Notes: generated by a model from the sequence alone, not told the origin. 64,000 nucleotides of DNA from Lumbricus rubellus (GCA_945859605.1 OX243816.1:33126675-33190674), one strand, 5' to 3'; shown: positions 48,496 to 59,445, numbered from the stretch's first letter. Translations and numbers: made by a program.

Positions 48496-49594
48496 TCCCG
48501 GACGATTGACCCCCTCCAGTGGAAAAGGACTTCCCGTGAAACACCGCTTCTGGCGTGACATTCGAATAAAAGCGCCCCAAGCGGCCGTCTGTGAACTACG
48601 ACTGACCACCGTATCTTAAAATGAAAAACGCAATTATCTTTCCAAGTGTTTCCGCGACGTCAGCTTTTGTTAGTGGCAAGTCCCTATGGAAATCCGTCAG
48701 TTTGTTTAGACATCTCTATGTATGACGTCGGCCACTCTGCATTAATTCGATTGTCGTCTGGATATCTATGCTGTCAGTCAAACTGCCAGACCGGAAGAAG
48801 AAAGAAAAGGAAGCCTTAGATATATCTATGCACGCAGCTTTCCGTGGCATATCTCTATGGGCGTCGCCTGCACGGCTTGTCAATCTGCAGTGTGATCTCT
48901 CTATGGTGTGGCTCTTGATAATAATTCCGTCCGTTTAATTTCAAGCCCAGCTTTAATTTCGTCGATGAATGGAGCAAATTCAGTTGACCGTTTCTTTCGT
49001 CGTGATGGGGGTGGGGGTGGGTGGGGGTGGGGCGAAGCTGCAGCGAGTTGGAATTAAAGGATGGGGCGCAAGGGGAGTGGCGCTTTGGTTTGGGGCAGGG
49101 TATGCAACGCATTCTGCAGGGGGTATTTACGCACAGCTGAGTTGACGCTCCCACCCCTTGGGGAGGGTCTGATATTCGGTGGAGTGGAAGCCATCAAACG
49201 CAGGGTGACGGAGGGTGAATCGGGGGACTCTGACTCTTTCGAGTAGGCTATGTATGGCGACTGCTGTTCATTCCAATTTGGTCCTGAGCGGATTCTTGAT
49301 TGTATCAAGAGATGGCGCTAAATGAACCGGAAAATGGCGGAAAATGGCCAACTATATAAGACGATAGAAGAAGGCTGATAAGCTCACGACTCCATATAAT
49401 TGTATATACTTGTATATATATATAATATATATATATATATATTTATGCATACAATATATATACATATACACATAATATATAATATGTACAATACATGTAT
49501 ATATGTATAATTGTATATATACAATTATTGTACATATACAATATAATATATTGTATATATACAATAATTGTATATATACAATATAGACTATATA

Positions 49595-50580
49595 GGGGAA
49601 GTCGGGGCGAGATGGACCCTTGGGGTATGATGGATCCCGACAATATAAGATATCTATGATATCGCCACCTTCCGAATGAACTTTAATTACTGTAATACTG
49701 TTGGCGCTTTGGTGATTTGTCCAAAGTAATCGACCGAAACGACATTTTTGCGTGTTTTGTGATGAAAAGTAGATTTTCGACTTGTCCGATCTTATTTTCA
49801 GGAAACAGTTATTTGCTAAGTATTCAATTGCACTTTGTGACAGGCTTTTGATAAAAAATATATTTTGTTAAACACCCTTTTGTGCTGTATTAACGAATCC
49901 AATATTGGCAGGATACCCAGTAGATTAAATTTTTTATTGATGAAAAGTTTATACCTTACCCATGGGGGCGAGTTGGATCAGTCAACGACGGGGCAAGACG
50001 GACCGTGTGATCCATCTTGCCCCGTTAGTGGGATTTTTTCGTGTGATTCCACTTTTTTCATCTGATTTCAAATGTTAATTATTTATTATGTTATTATTAC
50101 TGTAGCAATTATTGCTGGATACAATAATAATAACAATTAGCGCGAAATACACGATTGCGGTGGTCTATCTTGTTCCACCATGGGGGCAAGATGGACCACT
50201 AAAATCATACGAAATTGTAAAATTGTACTCCAATGTAACTTCTGCGTTATTCTTAGTGTTTTACTTTATAGACGATCACATTTGTGCATAAAATAGTATT
50301 CTACATGTGATCAGAACATGCTATGATGAAAGCCTAATGCGTGGAGCATGATTTATTAGACTGGTCCATCTTGCCCCATAGTGGGGCAAGATGGACCATT
50401 ACTACTAATTTTTTAAAATTTTAAAATCTTATTATCGAAAAGAGATGCAATTAAATTTGTGCTGCCCTTAGCTAGCACTGTATAAGCTACGAGTAACAAA
50501 AAATTTTTGCCCGTGAAGCACGTTTATGGTGTCTTAAAACCAGAAATCCATTACGGGGTTCGTCTCGCCCCTACTTCCCC
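49595..50580. mobile_element. TIR element (986 bp), copy B only, class unknown
   Basis: Ends GGGGAAGTCGGGGCGAGA and TCTCGCCCCTACTTCCCC, flanked by TATA on each side (49591-49594, 50581-50584). Copy A lacks it at about 4725. The motif GGGGCAAGATGGACC is reiterated inside in both orientations, including a long palindrome at about 50363-50398. No transposase frame. Confidence 0.85.
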
Positions 50581-51639
50581 TATACATAATATTAGGATGG
50601 GGCACAAGGGGAGTGGCACTCTATGGTCCACATCGAGAGCGCCTAATCCGTCGTTGCAGGCGCTATAAAAATCTAATCTAGATTGCTTCTCTTAAACACT
50701 TACTCTTGCATCTGCAGCCGCACATCAGTCAGTTGCGAGTTCCTCAATCGGCCACTCCATCAATCAATCAATCAAATTGCGATTCAATCAATCCATCAAT
50801 CATATTAGGCGAGTCTCCATTTTCTCACGCGTCTGCTACATGTATATACAAAGGTCAGCCAATGCTTCACATACAAGCATTCATTTATTCGGCCAGTCTT
50901 TTACTTTGTTCAGTCATTCAACATTTCATTCATTCACTTAGTCATTCATTCATTCACTCAGCCGAATATTCATTCATTTCATCATTCCTTCATTCCTGTA
51001 CAACAGTTAATTAATTAATTCAATCATTTATTCATTAATTCGTTCGTTGGTTCCTTATTTCATTCATTCATTCATTCATTCATTCATTCATTCATTCATT
51101 CATTCATTCATCTGTTCATCAATTCATGCCATAAATTTTTTCATTTGTTCAACCTGTATTTTATTCTACCAATGTGATCAATAAATTAATTCATTGAATT
51201 TTTATTTACCATTTCTTCTATTAATTCATTCCAATATATTGGCAAAGAACGTATAGGGGTTCTTTTTTTGTGCACCCTGTATATATGACAGAGGCCCCAT
51301 GCAGTATAAATAAGACCGTTTGGGAGCAACAAAACACCAAGAGGAACTCCATTCATGCAATAACTTCTTATACAAATATATACATAGACTATATATTATG
51401 TATAAACATGCAGTTATGCTATAGTTATGCAATTGTATCTTATATGCATAATGTAAATATGAATATGTATATGAATGATGGTTTGTCTGTTGTCCGTTCA
51501 GTTGCGTTGAGTGATCAGCTAATAAATAAGCAGACCTCATTTTGATGAATTGTCGGTTGTCGCAATAACTCTATTTGCAACCTTTGCTTCCTTTCACAGA
51601 CACCGGCATTCAATGCCATTGCTTACTGCAGGGTTTTCC

Positions 51640-51655
51640 GACCTACAGACCTTTC

Positions 51656-51722
<67 letters not shown>

Positions 51723-51930
51723 GACACACACACAAACACAGACAGACACACAGACACACAGACAGACAGACACACACACAGACACACACACACGCACACA
51801 CAGACACATAGACACACATACACACAGACATACAGACAGACGGACAGACGGACGGACGGACGGACATGCAGACAGGCAGACAGACAGGCACACAGACACG
51901 CACAGACACACAGATTAACAGACAGACCTA
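51640..51930. repeat. CAGA/CACA repeat (copy B)
   Basis: Longer and purer than the copy A tract, with added (CACA)n; a length difference between the copies. Confidence 0.9.
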
Positions 51931-52014
51931 TGGTCCAGTGGGTAGGCCTATGCCGAGCTTGAATTTCAACCAGTAAAAGTGAGACGTTCAATTTATTGCA
52001 TGGTCAAAAGAACA

Positions 52015-52231
52015 AAATGAAATGTTTGGGTTTAACGACTCTTTTTCATATCGAAGATGATCAGCGTCGGAGGCAGAGAACAACCTCGTACTCCACGTTT
52101 ATATTGCGACCGAGTCACCCGCAGTAAAGATCCGAGAAATTAATCTCTGATAAACCGACCGACCGGGAATCGAACCCGTGCCGCCGGCGGGGCGAGCGGG
52201 CTGCAAACCCACTCGACCACCGAGGATCTCT
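52015..52231 (-). mobile_element. tRNA-derived SINE (family 2), copy B only
   Basis: Minus strand starts AGAGATCCTCGGTGGTCGAG (A-box) and carries GGTTCGATTCC (B-box). Flanked by the 12-bp duplication GTCAAAAGAACA (52003-52014, 52232-52243); copy A has no insert at about 6034. Confidence 0.92.
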
Positions 52232-52490
52232 GTCAAAAGAACATGGCATAGGCCTAATTATATTGTATACTTAGTTTCGGAAACGAGGGTGTAGGGCCTA
52301 TACTATATACACGGGTATACATACTATACAGCGTGTATAAAATACCTCACAAATAGTAAAGATAAAAATTGTGATAAATGAAGTTCTGACAAGAAAACAG
52401 CAGAAGTTCGCGTTACATAGTGATGAAATAAATAAAATAATTAACAAAAAACTAATAAATAAAATGCCTGTGTGTTTAATTGACTTGCAG

Positions 52491-52817
52491 TCGATCGGCT
52501 GTCGGATATGTCGTTTGGTAGGCAAGGCGTCCGACGCCTATCCACCTCAGCTGCCTATTCGCCAGCGTCCTTCGGGTGTAAGCCATCTACTTCCGGGGTC
52601 GTGGGTCAGCCAGCGATGCGAGACGCGTAACTATGGCGTCTTCCTGACGCGCAACGTTCGTTTCTATGACGACCGGTTGCTATGGGAACGGCGCGAGTTC
52701 TACTTCGCGGACGGTCTGTGCCAGAAACTGAGGTTCACGCTACTGCTTAGCGGAACATATCGGCTGGACGACAAGACCTCCGAATTGGTCGAGGATGCCT
52801 TTAACATTGACATCCAG
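52491..52817 (+). CDS. APCDD1: APCDD1 copy B, exon 5
   Basis: Acceptor TGACTTGCAG ends at 52490 and donor CAG|GTTAGT starts at 52818; phase 0 at both ends, 327 nt. It encodes the inter-domain GCRICR linker and the first part of domain 2 (GSWVSQRCETR, FLTRNVRFYDD, EFYFADGLCQK, SGTYRLDDKTS). Near-identical to 6285-6611. The intron upstream carries several elements absent from copy A. Confidence 0.94.
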
Positions 52818-53171
52818 GTTAGTGACATAATTTATTATATTGCCGAAAGCCCGTTTATCCATGCACTCATCATATTTTTTGACAATTATTTTAAACTCTC
52901 TATAAATACTAGGTTCGGTTGAATCTGTGAAGAATTAGTCTTAAGAAGAAATAATATATTCATCATTCTACAAAAATATTTTTTAAACGTGGATATAAAA
53001 TGCATGTGCAGAATAGCGTTAAGAAGAGAAAATAATATAAATTAGAGAAAATATATATTAAATCGAAATAGAGTAGGCCTACGATAGAGAAAATGACATA
53101 AATTTGGAGAAAATTGTATAAAATGTAGACGAAACATAGAAAAAATAGGAAAAATTTCCAAAATGGACAAA

Positions 53172-53885
53172 TCTATATAAATAAAAATGAAACTTTGCGA
53201 TCCTGCGGTCACGATCACGCCGAAACTGACACATCAATTGTTTTGAAAATTTACCAAAACCTTCCATTCCGATACCGCAAGGTCACGACATTTCTTTTCC
53301 CGAAAAAAACCCAATCGTTTCCACAAAAAGTGAACTTTGCAATCCGTTCGCCCGCCATTTGCAATTTGAACGAAACGGCACGCTTCCAAAATTTCAGAAT
53401 CGTCTTTACCCGAAACAAAGTGACTAAGCATTAATGAGTGCGCGTCCCCTGACGTCATAAGCGACTCGATAAATAATTACGTTACGGCCTTCAAAAATTC
53501 TTGGGCTCTATCCGCTGTCAGTAAAGGATGGTCTGAGGGACGAAACGAGCGGAGTCGGAGGTGGACGGAGCGGAGGGGAAGAGGGAGGGGGATGGGGAAG
53601 GGGAGGAGGAGGGGAGGGGAATGGGGAGGGGGAGTGGAGGGGAGGGAAGGGGAGGGAGGGGAGCGGAGGGGAGCGGAGGGGAGGAGAGGGGAGGGAGGGG
53701 AGGAGAGGGGAGGGGAGGGGAGGGGAGGGGAGGGGAAGGGAGGGGAGGGGAGGGGAGGAGAGGGGAGGGGGAGGCGGAGGGGAGGTGGAGGGGATAATAG
53801 AGAGGGAGGGGGAGGGGCGGGGAGGGGAAGGGGGAGGGGAGGGGGGTCTTTTCTGCCACAGCAACGCGTGGCTGGGTACAGCTAG
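53172..53885 (+). mobile_element. non-autonomous Helitron, copy B only
   Basis: 714 bp starting TCTATATAAATAAAAATG and ending in a short GC hairpin plus GGGTACAGCTAG, inserted between A and T as Helitrons do. Copy A reads straight through (GGACAAAAAAATAGTCTTA, about 6920). An impure (GGGGA)n tract of about 270 bp lies before the 3' end. It encodes no Rep/helicase. Confidence 0.88.
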
Positions 53886-54139
53886 TAGTCTTATATAAAG
53901 AGAATGGTATAAAATACACAAATAATTAGTTAAATAAATAATTAAATAAAGAACATATAATAAAATCGACGATTACATGTGACAAAAATAGAGATAATAT
54001 TACACGTGCTGTAGACCGGCTCTAAATATTAAATTCACAGACTATATGCTAAGCACCACAGAGATAAGAAATTACTGAAGATTACGTGTGGATCGTTTGT
54101 CCTCTGACCTTGAACTTGACCTCTTGACCTCCCTTATAG

Positions 54140-54634
54140 GTTCGTCAAATGAAGCTGACCATAAACGATCGATCTCTTCTACGTCAACTGAACCAGGCGA
54201 GGTCATGCGGAGGTCAACCGGAAGTGACGTGGGACGTCGGTGTCGAGCATGACGTGACGTCATCGAACGGCTGCGCCCCGCTGGACGTGACGTTTCACCC
54301 CGCGGAGCGTGACGTCATCCTCATCGATCGGGGCTCACAACAGCAGACCCTTCTCTACCTCGGTCAACCCCCATCGATGGGGTCCCCATCAGAATCTCAG
54401 ACCCCCCATCGCCCCACCTCCTTCCTACCTCCCCTCGTCCGCTGTTCCGGCCGAGATGAACCCCCCAGCGGCGGTCCGGGTCAGGCCAACCGCTTGCCCT
54501 ACATCGGGGAAAACCCCGACGCCCGCGCCAGGTCAAAGGTCGCAGGGTCATGTCGGGTCACGGGAGGGGAGTTGATGGTAGTGACCTTCGTCTCCATTTC
54601 CTTCATCGTGACCCTCATTGCGTCGTTGTCGTAA
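54140..54634 (+). CDS. APCDD1: APCDD1 copy B, exon 6 (C-terminal exon with stop)
   Basis: Acceptor CCCTTATAG ends at 54139; phase 0; TAA at 54632-54634. It covers about residues 371-534: SCGGQPEVTWDVGVEHDV, SNGCAPLDV, LLYLGQPPS and RPTSFLPPLVRC close domain 2, followed by a Gly/Pro/Arg-rich stalk and the terminal hydrophobic segment LMVVTFVSISFIVTLIASLS. Compared with copy A, most protein changes lie in or near this anchor (GGELM versus GWILM, and S/T or L/F swaps), as expected for a segment constrained mainly by hydrophobicity. Confidence 0.94.
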   Translation, partial: VRQMKLTINDRSLLRQLNQARSCGGQPEVTWDVGVEHDVTSSNGCAPLDVTFHPAERDVILIDRGSQQQTLLYLGQPPSMGSPSESQTPHRPTSFLPPLVRCSGRDEPPSGGPGQANRLPYIGENPDARARSKVAGSCRVTGGELMVVTFVSISFIVTLIASLS

Positions 54635-54657
54635 TTGTAATTGTTTTCCTGTAAAGT

Positions 54658-54663
54658 AATAAA
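54658..54663 (+). promoter_or_regulatory. possible poly(A) signal AATAAA after APCDD1-B
   Basis: AATAAA occurs 24 nt after the stop codon. The equivalent hexamer in copy A is GATAAA. It would give a very short 3' UTR, so the true site may be further downstream. Confidence 0.3.
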
Positions 54664-55094
54664 TGTTTTCCCGTTTTAAAGTAGTAAATGTTTACTTGTA
54701 AATCGTAATTTGTCTGTAATTTGTGTAAATCGCCGTTGACTTGCCAGTTGCCATGGAGATAGAGCCAGTTGCCATGGAGACAGAGACAGTTGCTTGTGAA
54801 CTAAAAATGTGACTGACCTCACCACTCTAAGATTTATTAACGTGATTGGATGTCCATTGTCCATAGAGGAGCTATATAATGAATTGCTTGTGACATTACA
54901 TCGTGTATTGTAATTAGAAAAAATAGCATGACAATGACAGTAGTTATGAGTGCAAAGATTGAAATGACGACGATGACGATTATGCTAATGATGATGATGA
55001 CGCTGACGATGGGGGATAATGACAACGATGATGACGATTATGATAGGGCCTAATGATGATGATGACGCTGTCGATGAAGATGATGATGATGATG

Positions 55095-55279
55095 TATGTA
55101 TGTGCACTTGCTATAGCGCCCCTTCAAGCTCTCTCGCTACTCAGAGGCGACCCCGATGCAGAGCGGACACTGCATCGGAGTTTCACGCCGAAGCGCTGAG
55201 CAATTGTAAGTGAAGGACTTGCCCAAGGTCCTTACGCGGGGAGATGGATTCGAACCTCGGACCTTCCGGCTCCAAGTCA
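55095..55279 (-). mobile_element. tRNA-derived SINE (family 1), copy B only, 5' truncated
   Basis: Inserted within the GAT repeat; minus strand has GGTTCGAATCCATC and the GCGCTATAGCAAGTGCACAT tail but lacks the A-box head. Copy A has none at the equivalent GAT tract (about 8060). Confidence 0.85.
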
Positions 55280-55294
55280 ATGATTATGATGATT

Positions 55295-55364
<70 letters not shown>

Positions 55365-55485
55365 CGATGACGATGACGATGACGATGATGATGATGACGG
55401 TGATGGTGATGTTGACGCTGGTGATGACGACGAAGATGAAAGTGAAGATGATGATGAGGACATCGACGACGCCGAAGTCGACGTC
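55280..55485. repeat. GAT/GAC triplet repeat (copy B)
   Basis: Nearly pure (GAT)n followed by GAC-containing units as in copy A; longer pure run here. Confidence 0.9.
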
Positions 55486-55814
55486 ATTTGAATGGGATAG
55501 ATAGAATAGAATAGAATGCAACAGAATAGAATCGCAGTTAATTGACTTTCAACAGAAGAATTAAATGTATACTAATGTTAAATATTTATTAATTGCTTTC
55601 TTATCAAAAACGATGCGCGTCAAGAAAGACTTATAATTATATTCAAGTACAACATGCGATCATTGACAAGTTTCGCCATCTTGCGAGTAGATGAGAAAAC
55701 CAGTCAATGATCCATATTGAGACACGCTTTAGTTGTTGTCTCATCCTCGTCAGTCCAAGTGAATTGCGTCTTGCCGACTTTTTTTGCAATGATACATAGA
55801 TCAATCCTCTATCT

Positions 55815-56154
55815 CAGTGGTTCCCAACCTTTTTGGACTTGAGCGCCACTTTTTCTAAGTTGGAGAGCACGAGGGCCACTTTTTCTTGGTTGAAGAACAT
55901 TACGGGTCCACAAAGCTAAAATTTAATTAACTAAAAGCATATAAAATTGTTATAATTGATTCAAAATAGAATGTTTGACGTTGTTTGTGGAAGTAAAAAT
56001 AAAATAATTTGTAATAGAAAGTAATTATGTGTTCTATACTGTCCAAATTGTCAATTTTTCGTATATTTTTTAAAATTCTTTGAGAGATGGAGGGCAACTT
56101 TCTGAGGCCTGGTGGGCCACTTTTAGCCCGCGGGTCACGGGTTGGGAACCGCTG
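55815..56154. mobile_element. hAT-like MITE shared by both copies (copy B)
   Basis: Same element and same CTCTATCT target duplication as at 9698-10037; inserted before the copies diverged. Confidence 0.92.
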
Positions 56155-56394
56155 CTCTATCTATAGATAGTCTTCAATGATGTCGTCCAAGATCGTAACA
56201 GCGTCTAAAGGGTAAGAGCAATGGACCGGGAACAGAACCCTGAGGGCGGTGCCGTCTATAGAAAGGGTGATGAAAGGCAAGATCCTCTGGAAGTAAAACT
56301 GCAGCTGCGTCTGATCCATTAAAAGAAAAGAGACCCATTGCAAATCATGTAGTTCAACTGATTCAGAATATTGTCTCCAACAGCGAATCCATCC

Positions 56395-56730
56395 GTTCAT
56401 CCGTCCATCCATCCATCCATCCATCCATCCATCCATCCATCCATCCATCCATTAATTATCTGACTGTCTGTCTGCCTGTCTATCCATTTATATCAATCCA
56501 CCCACTCACCCATCCATCCATCCATTCATCCATTCATTCATTCGACCATGCATCCATCCCATTATCTTCCACCATTACTTTCCACTTGCTGACCATCCGC
56601 CCATCAATCCATCCATACATCTACCACACACTATTGTTTTATCCAACAATACATGCACCTATTCATCCATTCATCCATTCATCCATCCATCCGTCCACCC
56701 ATCCACCATCCACCATCCACCAATCTGTTC
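56395..56730. repeat. ATCC/ATTC repeat (copy B)
   Basis: Counterpart of 10260-10680 with fewer repeat units. No coding content. Confidence 0.9.
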
Positions 56731-57474
56731 TGTTTACACGCAAACACGGCTGGTTTCAACAGTTCAATACTTCACAACAAACTGCGTCCATAGCAACTGG
56801 CGCTGGCGCTTCATAATTAACGCCTTTCATAGCGTAGACACATTTGTATTCCGATCGTCCAATGTTTTCCTTCTTTCACCGTCAGATAGTGCTACCTCCC
56901 TCCATAGGTCGTCGATAACCTCTTGGCCGTTCTCGACGCTAATGTAAAGTCTTTGTTTGCCTCTCGACAAACATTGATTACATATCGATCGCGAGAAATC
57001 AATGCAGGCTGCAGGCCCTAGGTGGCGCCACGGCCGACGTGGAATCATTGACGCGTGACGTCGATTAAGGAGACATTTTTTAAACGTGTAAGTAAGTAAG
57101 CTTGCTCTGCATGGTATTGCGAAGATACATGTGTAACGATCAAGAAAATTAATGTTCTTGTTCTTGCAAAAGAGAAAAAACTAGCGTTAACAGCAATGGA
57201 TGGATAATATTAAATTGAGGAGCTTCTTAAGTCCGGTATAATAAATGCAAATTGTTAGTTGAATGCCTCTCATCTATATGCTACTGGAGTTTGAATCCAA
57301 GTGTGGCCTGCATGTGAAATGAGCCTTTAGCTATTAAGCCACAAGTTCTCTAGAACTATAATAATTATTGTGCAAGCAAAGTTGACAAACTGTCGTTGTA
57401 TGTACGTGGTCCCTCACTTGATACTATCAACTTTTACAAGTAGGCCTAGTGCTGCTACAGGCATTACAAATAAT

Positions 57475-58045
57475 TAATTAGATACTGTATCATGGTATTA
57501 CTATCATATTATCATATGTTTTGATACCGTGCAATAGCATTAAATACCATACCATTAATTGGATACTCTAACATACTATACGATACCATACAACTTAATA
57601 CCATTCTACGCCATTATATATATATATATAATACCATATGCTATTGATTGGTTACCATTCCATTAGATACCATTAAAGCAGATGCCATAATTATCATACA
57701 ATTAGACAACATACCATACCATTAGATATCACATCATTATTATAAACAGATATCATGCAAAACCACATCAAACCACTAGATGCCATACTGCACCATACCA
57801 TTAGATGCCAGAGCATCAGAAATCATACCGTCAGGTAATATAAATCGTAGGCTACACTTGGGTATATGGTATACCATACCATTAAAAATCATGGTATGCC
57901 ATTGAATATCATACTATACCATCATATACCATACCGTTAGGTAATGTGTCATTTTTACCTTTGGATACTACGCCACTAGATACTATGCCATACCATTGAA
58001 TATCATACCATGCCATTAGATACCATAATAATTAGATACCATAAT
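57475..58045. repeat. degenerate ACCAT/AGATACC repeat (copy B)
   Basis: About 550 bp of loosely repeated ATACCATACCATTAGATACC motifs; copy A has only about 45 bp of it (12262-12306). Strong length difference. Confidence 0.75.
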
Positions 58046-58389
58046 AGTTAGATACCAAGTCTCTTTCTATACCTTCCATTATTGTACCATATACATCTTG
58101 TATTTCTTTATCTATAGGCCTATAAGCCCTATTGCTCCACTGATGACTGACTCACTGACTCACAGTCACTGTCTTTCATTGTTTACCAGTCAGCCTGTCT
58201 GCATCTTTGCCTGGCTCTTAAGAGTGTTTGTGAATCTATCCACCTCCCTGCACCCATACCTTTCCTGTCTTTGTGTCATTTTCTTTGTCTAATTCCCGCC
58301 GCCTCCATCCCAACCACCGCTCGTCCGTAGACATTCGATCCGTGAAGGACTCTGCACCATGACAACCACATGACACTCGTTTCGATTCG

Positions 58390-58448
58390 CCAGCCACCAC
58401 CATCATCATCATCACCATCATCACCATCATCATCATCACCATCATCAC

Positions 58449-58482
<34 letters not shown>

Positions 58483-58560
58483 GTCGTCGTCGTCGTCATC
58501 GCCACCACTCCCTCATCCTCCTCTTCATCCTCCTCGACCAACATCAGCAGCTGAAGTCGC
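58390..58560. repeat. ATC/CAT triplet repeat (copy B)
   Basis: (ATC)n with CAC variants, counterpart of 12660-12780 in copy A. No coding content. Confidence 0.85.
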
Positions 58561-59150
58561 CAGTCGACATTGATCAAGACGGGAAGGACATTTCCTGATC
58601 CAGGTAACTTGGAATTTATTAAAGGTATATTATGTTAGATAAAATCTCGTAAAATAGGAAACATGTAAGAAACTTAAGAGCACTTCATATTTTGATTTTA
58701 TTTATACAAAAATCTCATTTTCCTGCTTTCTATGTTGGCTATATAACAGATTGAGCGCTTATTATCATAGCCTTCATAATCGTAAGTAGCGAGCTTTCCC
58801 CCCGTTCCAGGCTGACTCAGGGAACAATCGAAATATTTTGTATGCAGTGATGTATAGCCTATATTATATCTGATTATATACCGTATTGTGAAAAATAAAC
58901 GAACCTGAATTTGAACTTGAATATCACTAACAGCTTAGACAAAAATGTAGTAGGCTATAGACTCTGATTATTACAACCAATATTTCTTTACAGGTCAGAA
59001 CGTTATAGTCAGACAATGCCGTAACAAGACCAGAAACGATCAATTGCAGCAGAAAGGTTTTGACTGCGGAAAAAGGTGTTTATAGAAATACCTAGGTAGC
59101 CTACTGTGATACTGTAATTACTATTTAACGCCTAAATATTAGATAGAGAA

Positions 59151-59403
59151 ATGTTTTATATGATTGCTTCCAGCGGCAGCACTATAGCAGCAGCAGCCAT
59201 GTACGGAGACAGGCATGGCTATCCACCCTTCGCAGATGCCGACCGCTACCGGCTTCAGCGTAGGAGGCGAAGAACGGGGTTGTACCAGTTCATGACCCCG
59301 GATAGGTATAGACCGGGGGACGAGATTCGCCTGCATGACATCGTTCTCGCACTCAAGGAACATACCACTTCGACCGGACTACCACATATTCACCACTCCA
59401 GAG
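59151..59403 (+). CDS. DEG/ENaC-type channel, N-terminal cytoplasmic exon
   Basis: The ORF from ATG 59151 (a second in-frame ATG is at 59199) ends at donor CCAGAG|GTAAGA, phase 1. It encodes an Arg-rich cytoplasmic N-terminus (RYRLQRRRRRTGLYQF) and ends LKEHTTSTGLPHIHHSR. The last part aligns by pattern with the pre-TM1 segment of DEG/ENaC channels, where a His-Gly motif precedes TM1; here the residue before Gly is Thr. The split codon joins exon 2 to read SRGPIKKGWW. The assignment rests on the three exons together; which start is used is open, and the copy A region shows no counterpart. Confidence 0.75.
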
Positions 59404-59445
59404 GTAAGACTTATAAATATATGGTCATATCGGTGCAGTGCAAGA

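Larger units (their letters stand above)
35606..54634 (+). other. APCDD1: APCDD1 copy B, whole gene (six coding exons)
   Basis: Joining the six exons gives 1605 nt, an exact multiple of three: 534 residues plus stop, close to the roughly 514 aa of human APCDD1. Order: signal peptide (about residues 1-20), short N-terminal region with a Cys (CQKQLDEIY), domain 1 (about 60-260), Cys-x-x-Cys linker, domain 2 (about 280-480), linker, C-terminal hydrophobic anchor. Every junction conserves phase (1, 2, 1, 0, 0). APCDD1 is known to act cell-autonomously as a Wnt inhibitor at the surface and is itself a Wnt target; regulatory elements are not evident here. Introns carry many transposons that copy A lacks, none breaking an exon. 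Confidence 0.92.
43679..59070. repeat. duplicated block, copy B
   Basis: Counterpart of 1-13325, longer by about 2 kb because of the Helitron, SINEs, LINE tail, TIR element and minisatellite expansions described separately. Homology stops near 59070, about 80 bases before the channel's first exon. Confidence 0.95.

Noticed and set aside
51550..51991. Thr-Asp-Arg-Gln and Cys-Leu-Ser-Val frames
   Set aside because: Both strands of a (CAGA)n/(CACA)n repeat.
53515..53560. Hammerhead-ribozyme-like CTGA...GAAAC
   Set aside because: The conserved CTGATGA core is incomplete and the stems do not pair convincingly.
53508..53921. Pro/Ser/Leu-rich and Gly/Glu/Arg-rich frames
   Set aside because: (GGGGA)n tract inside the Helitron.
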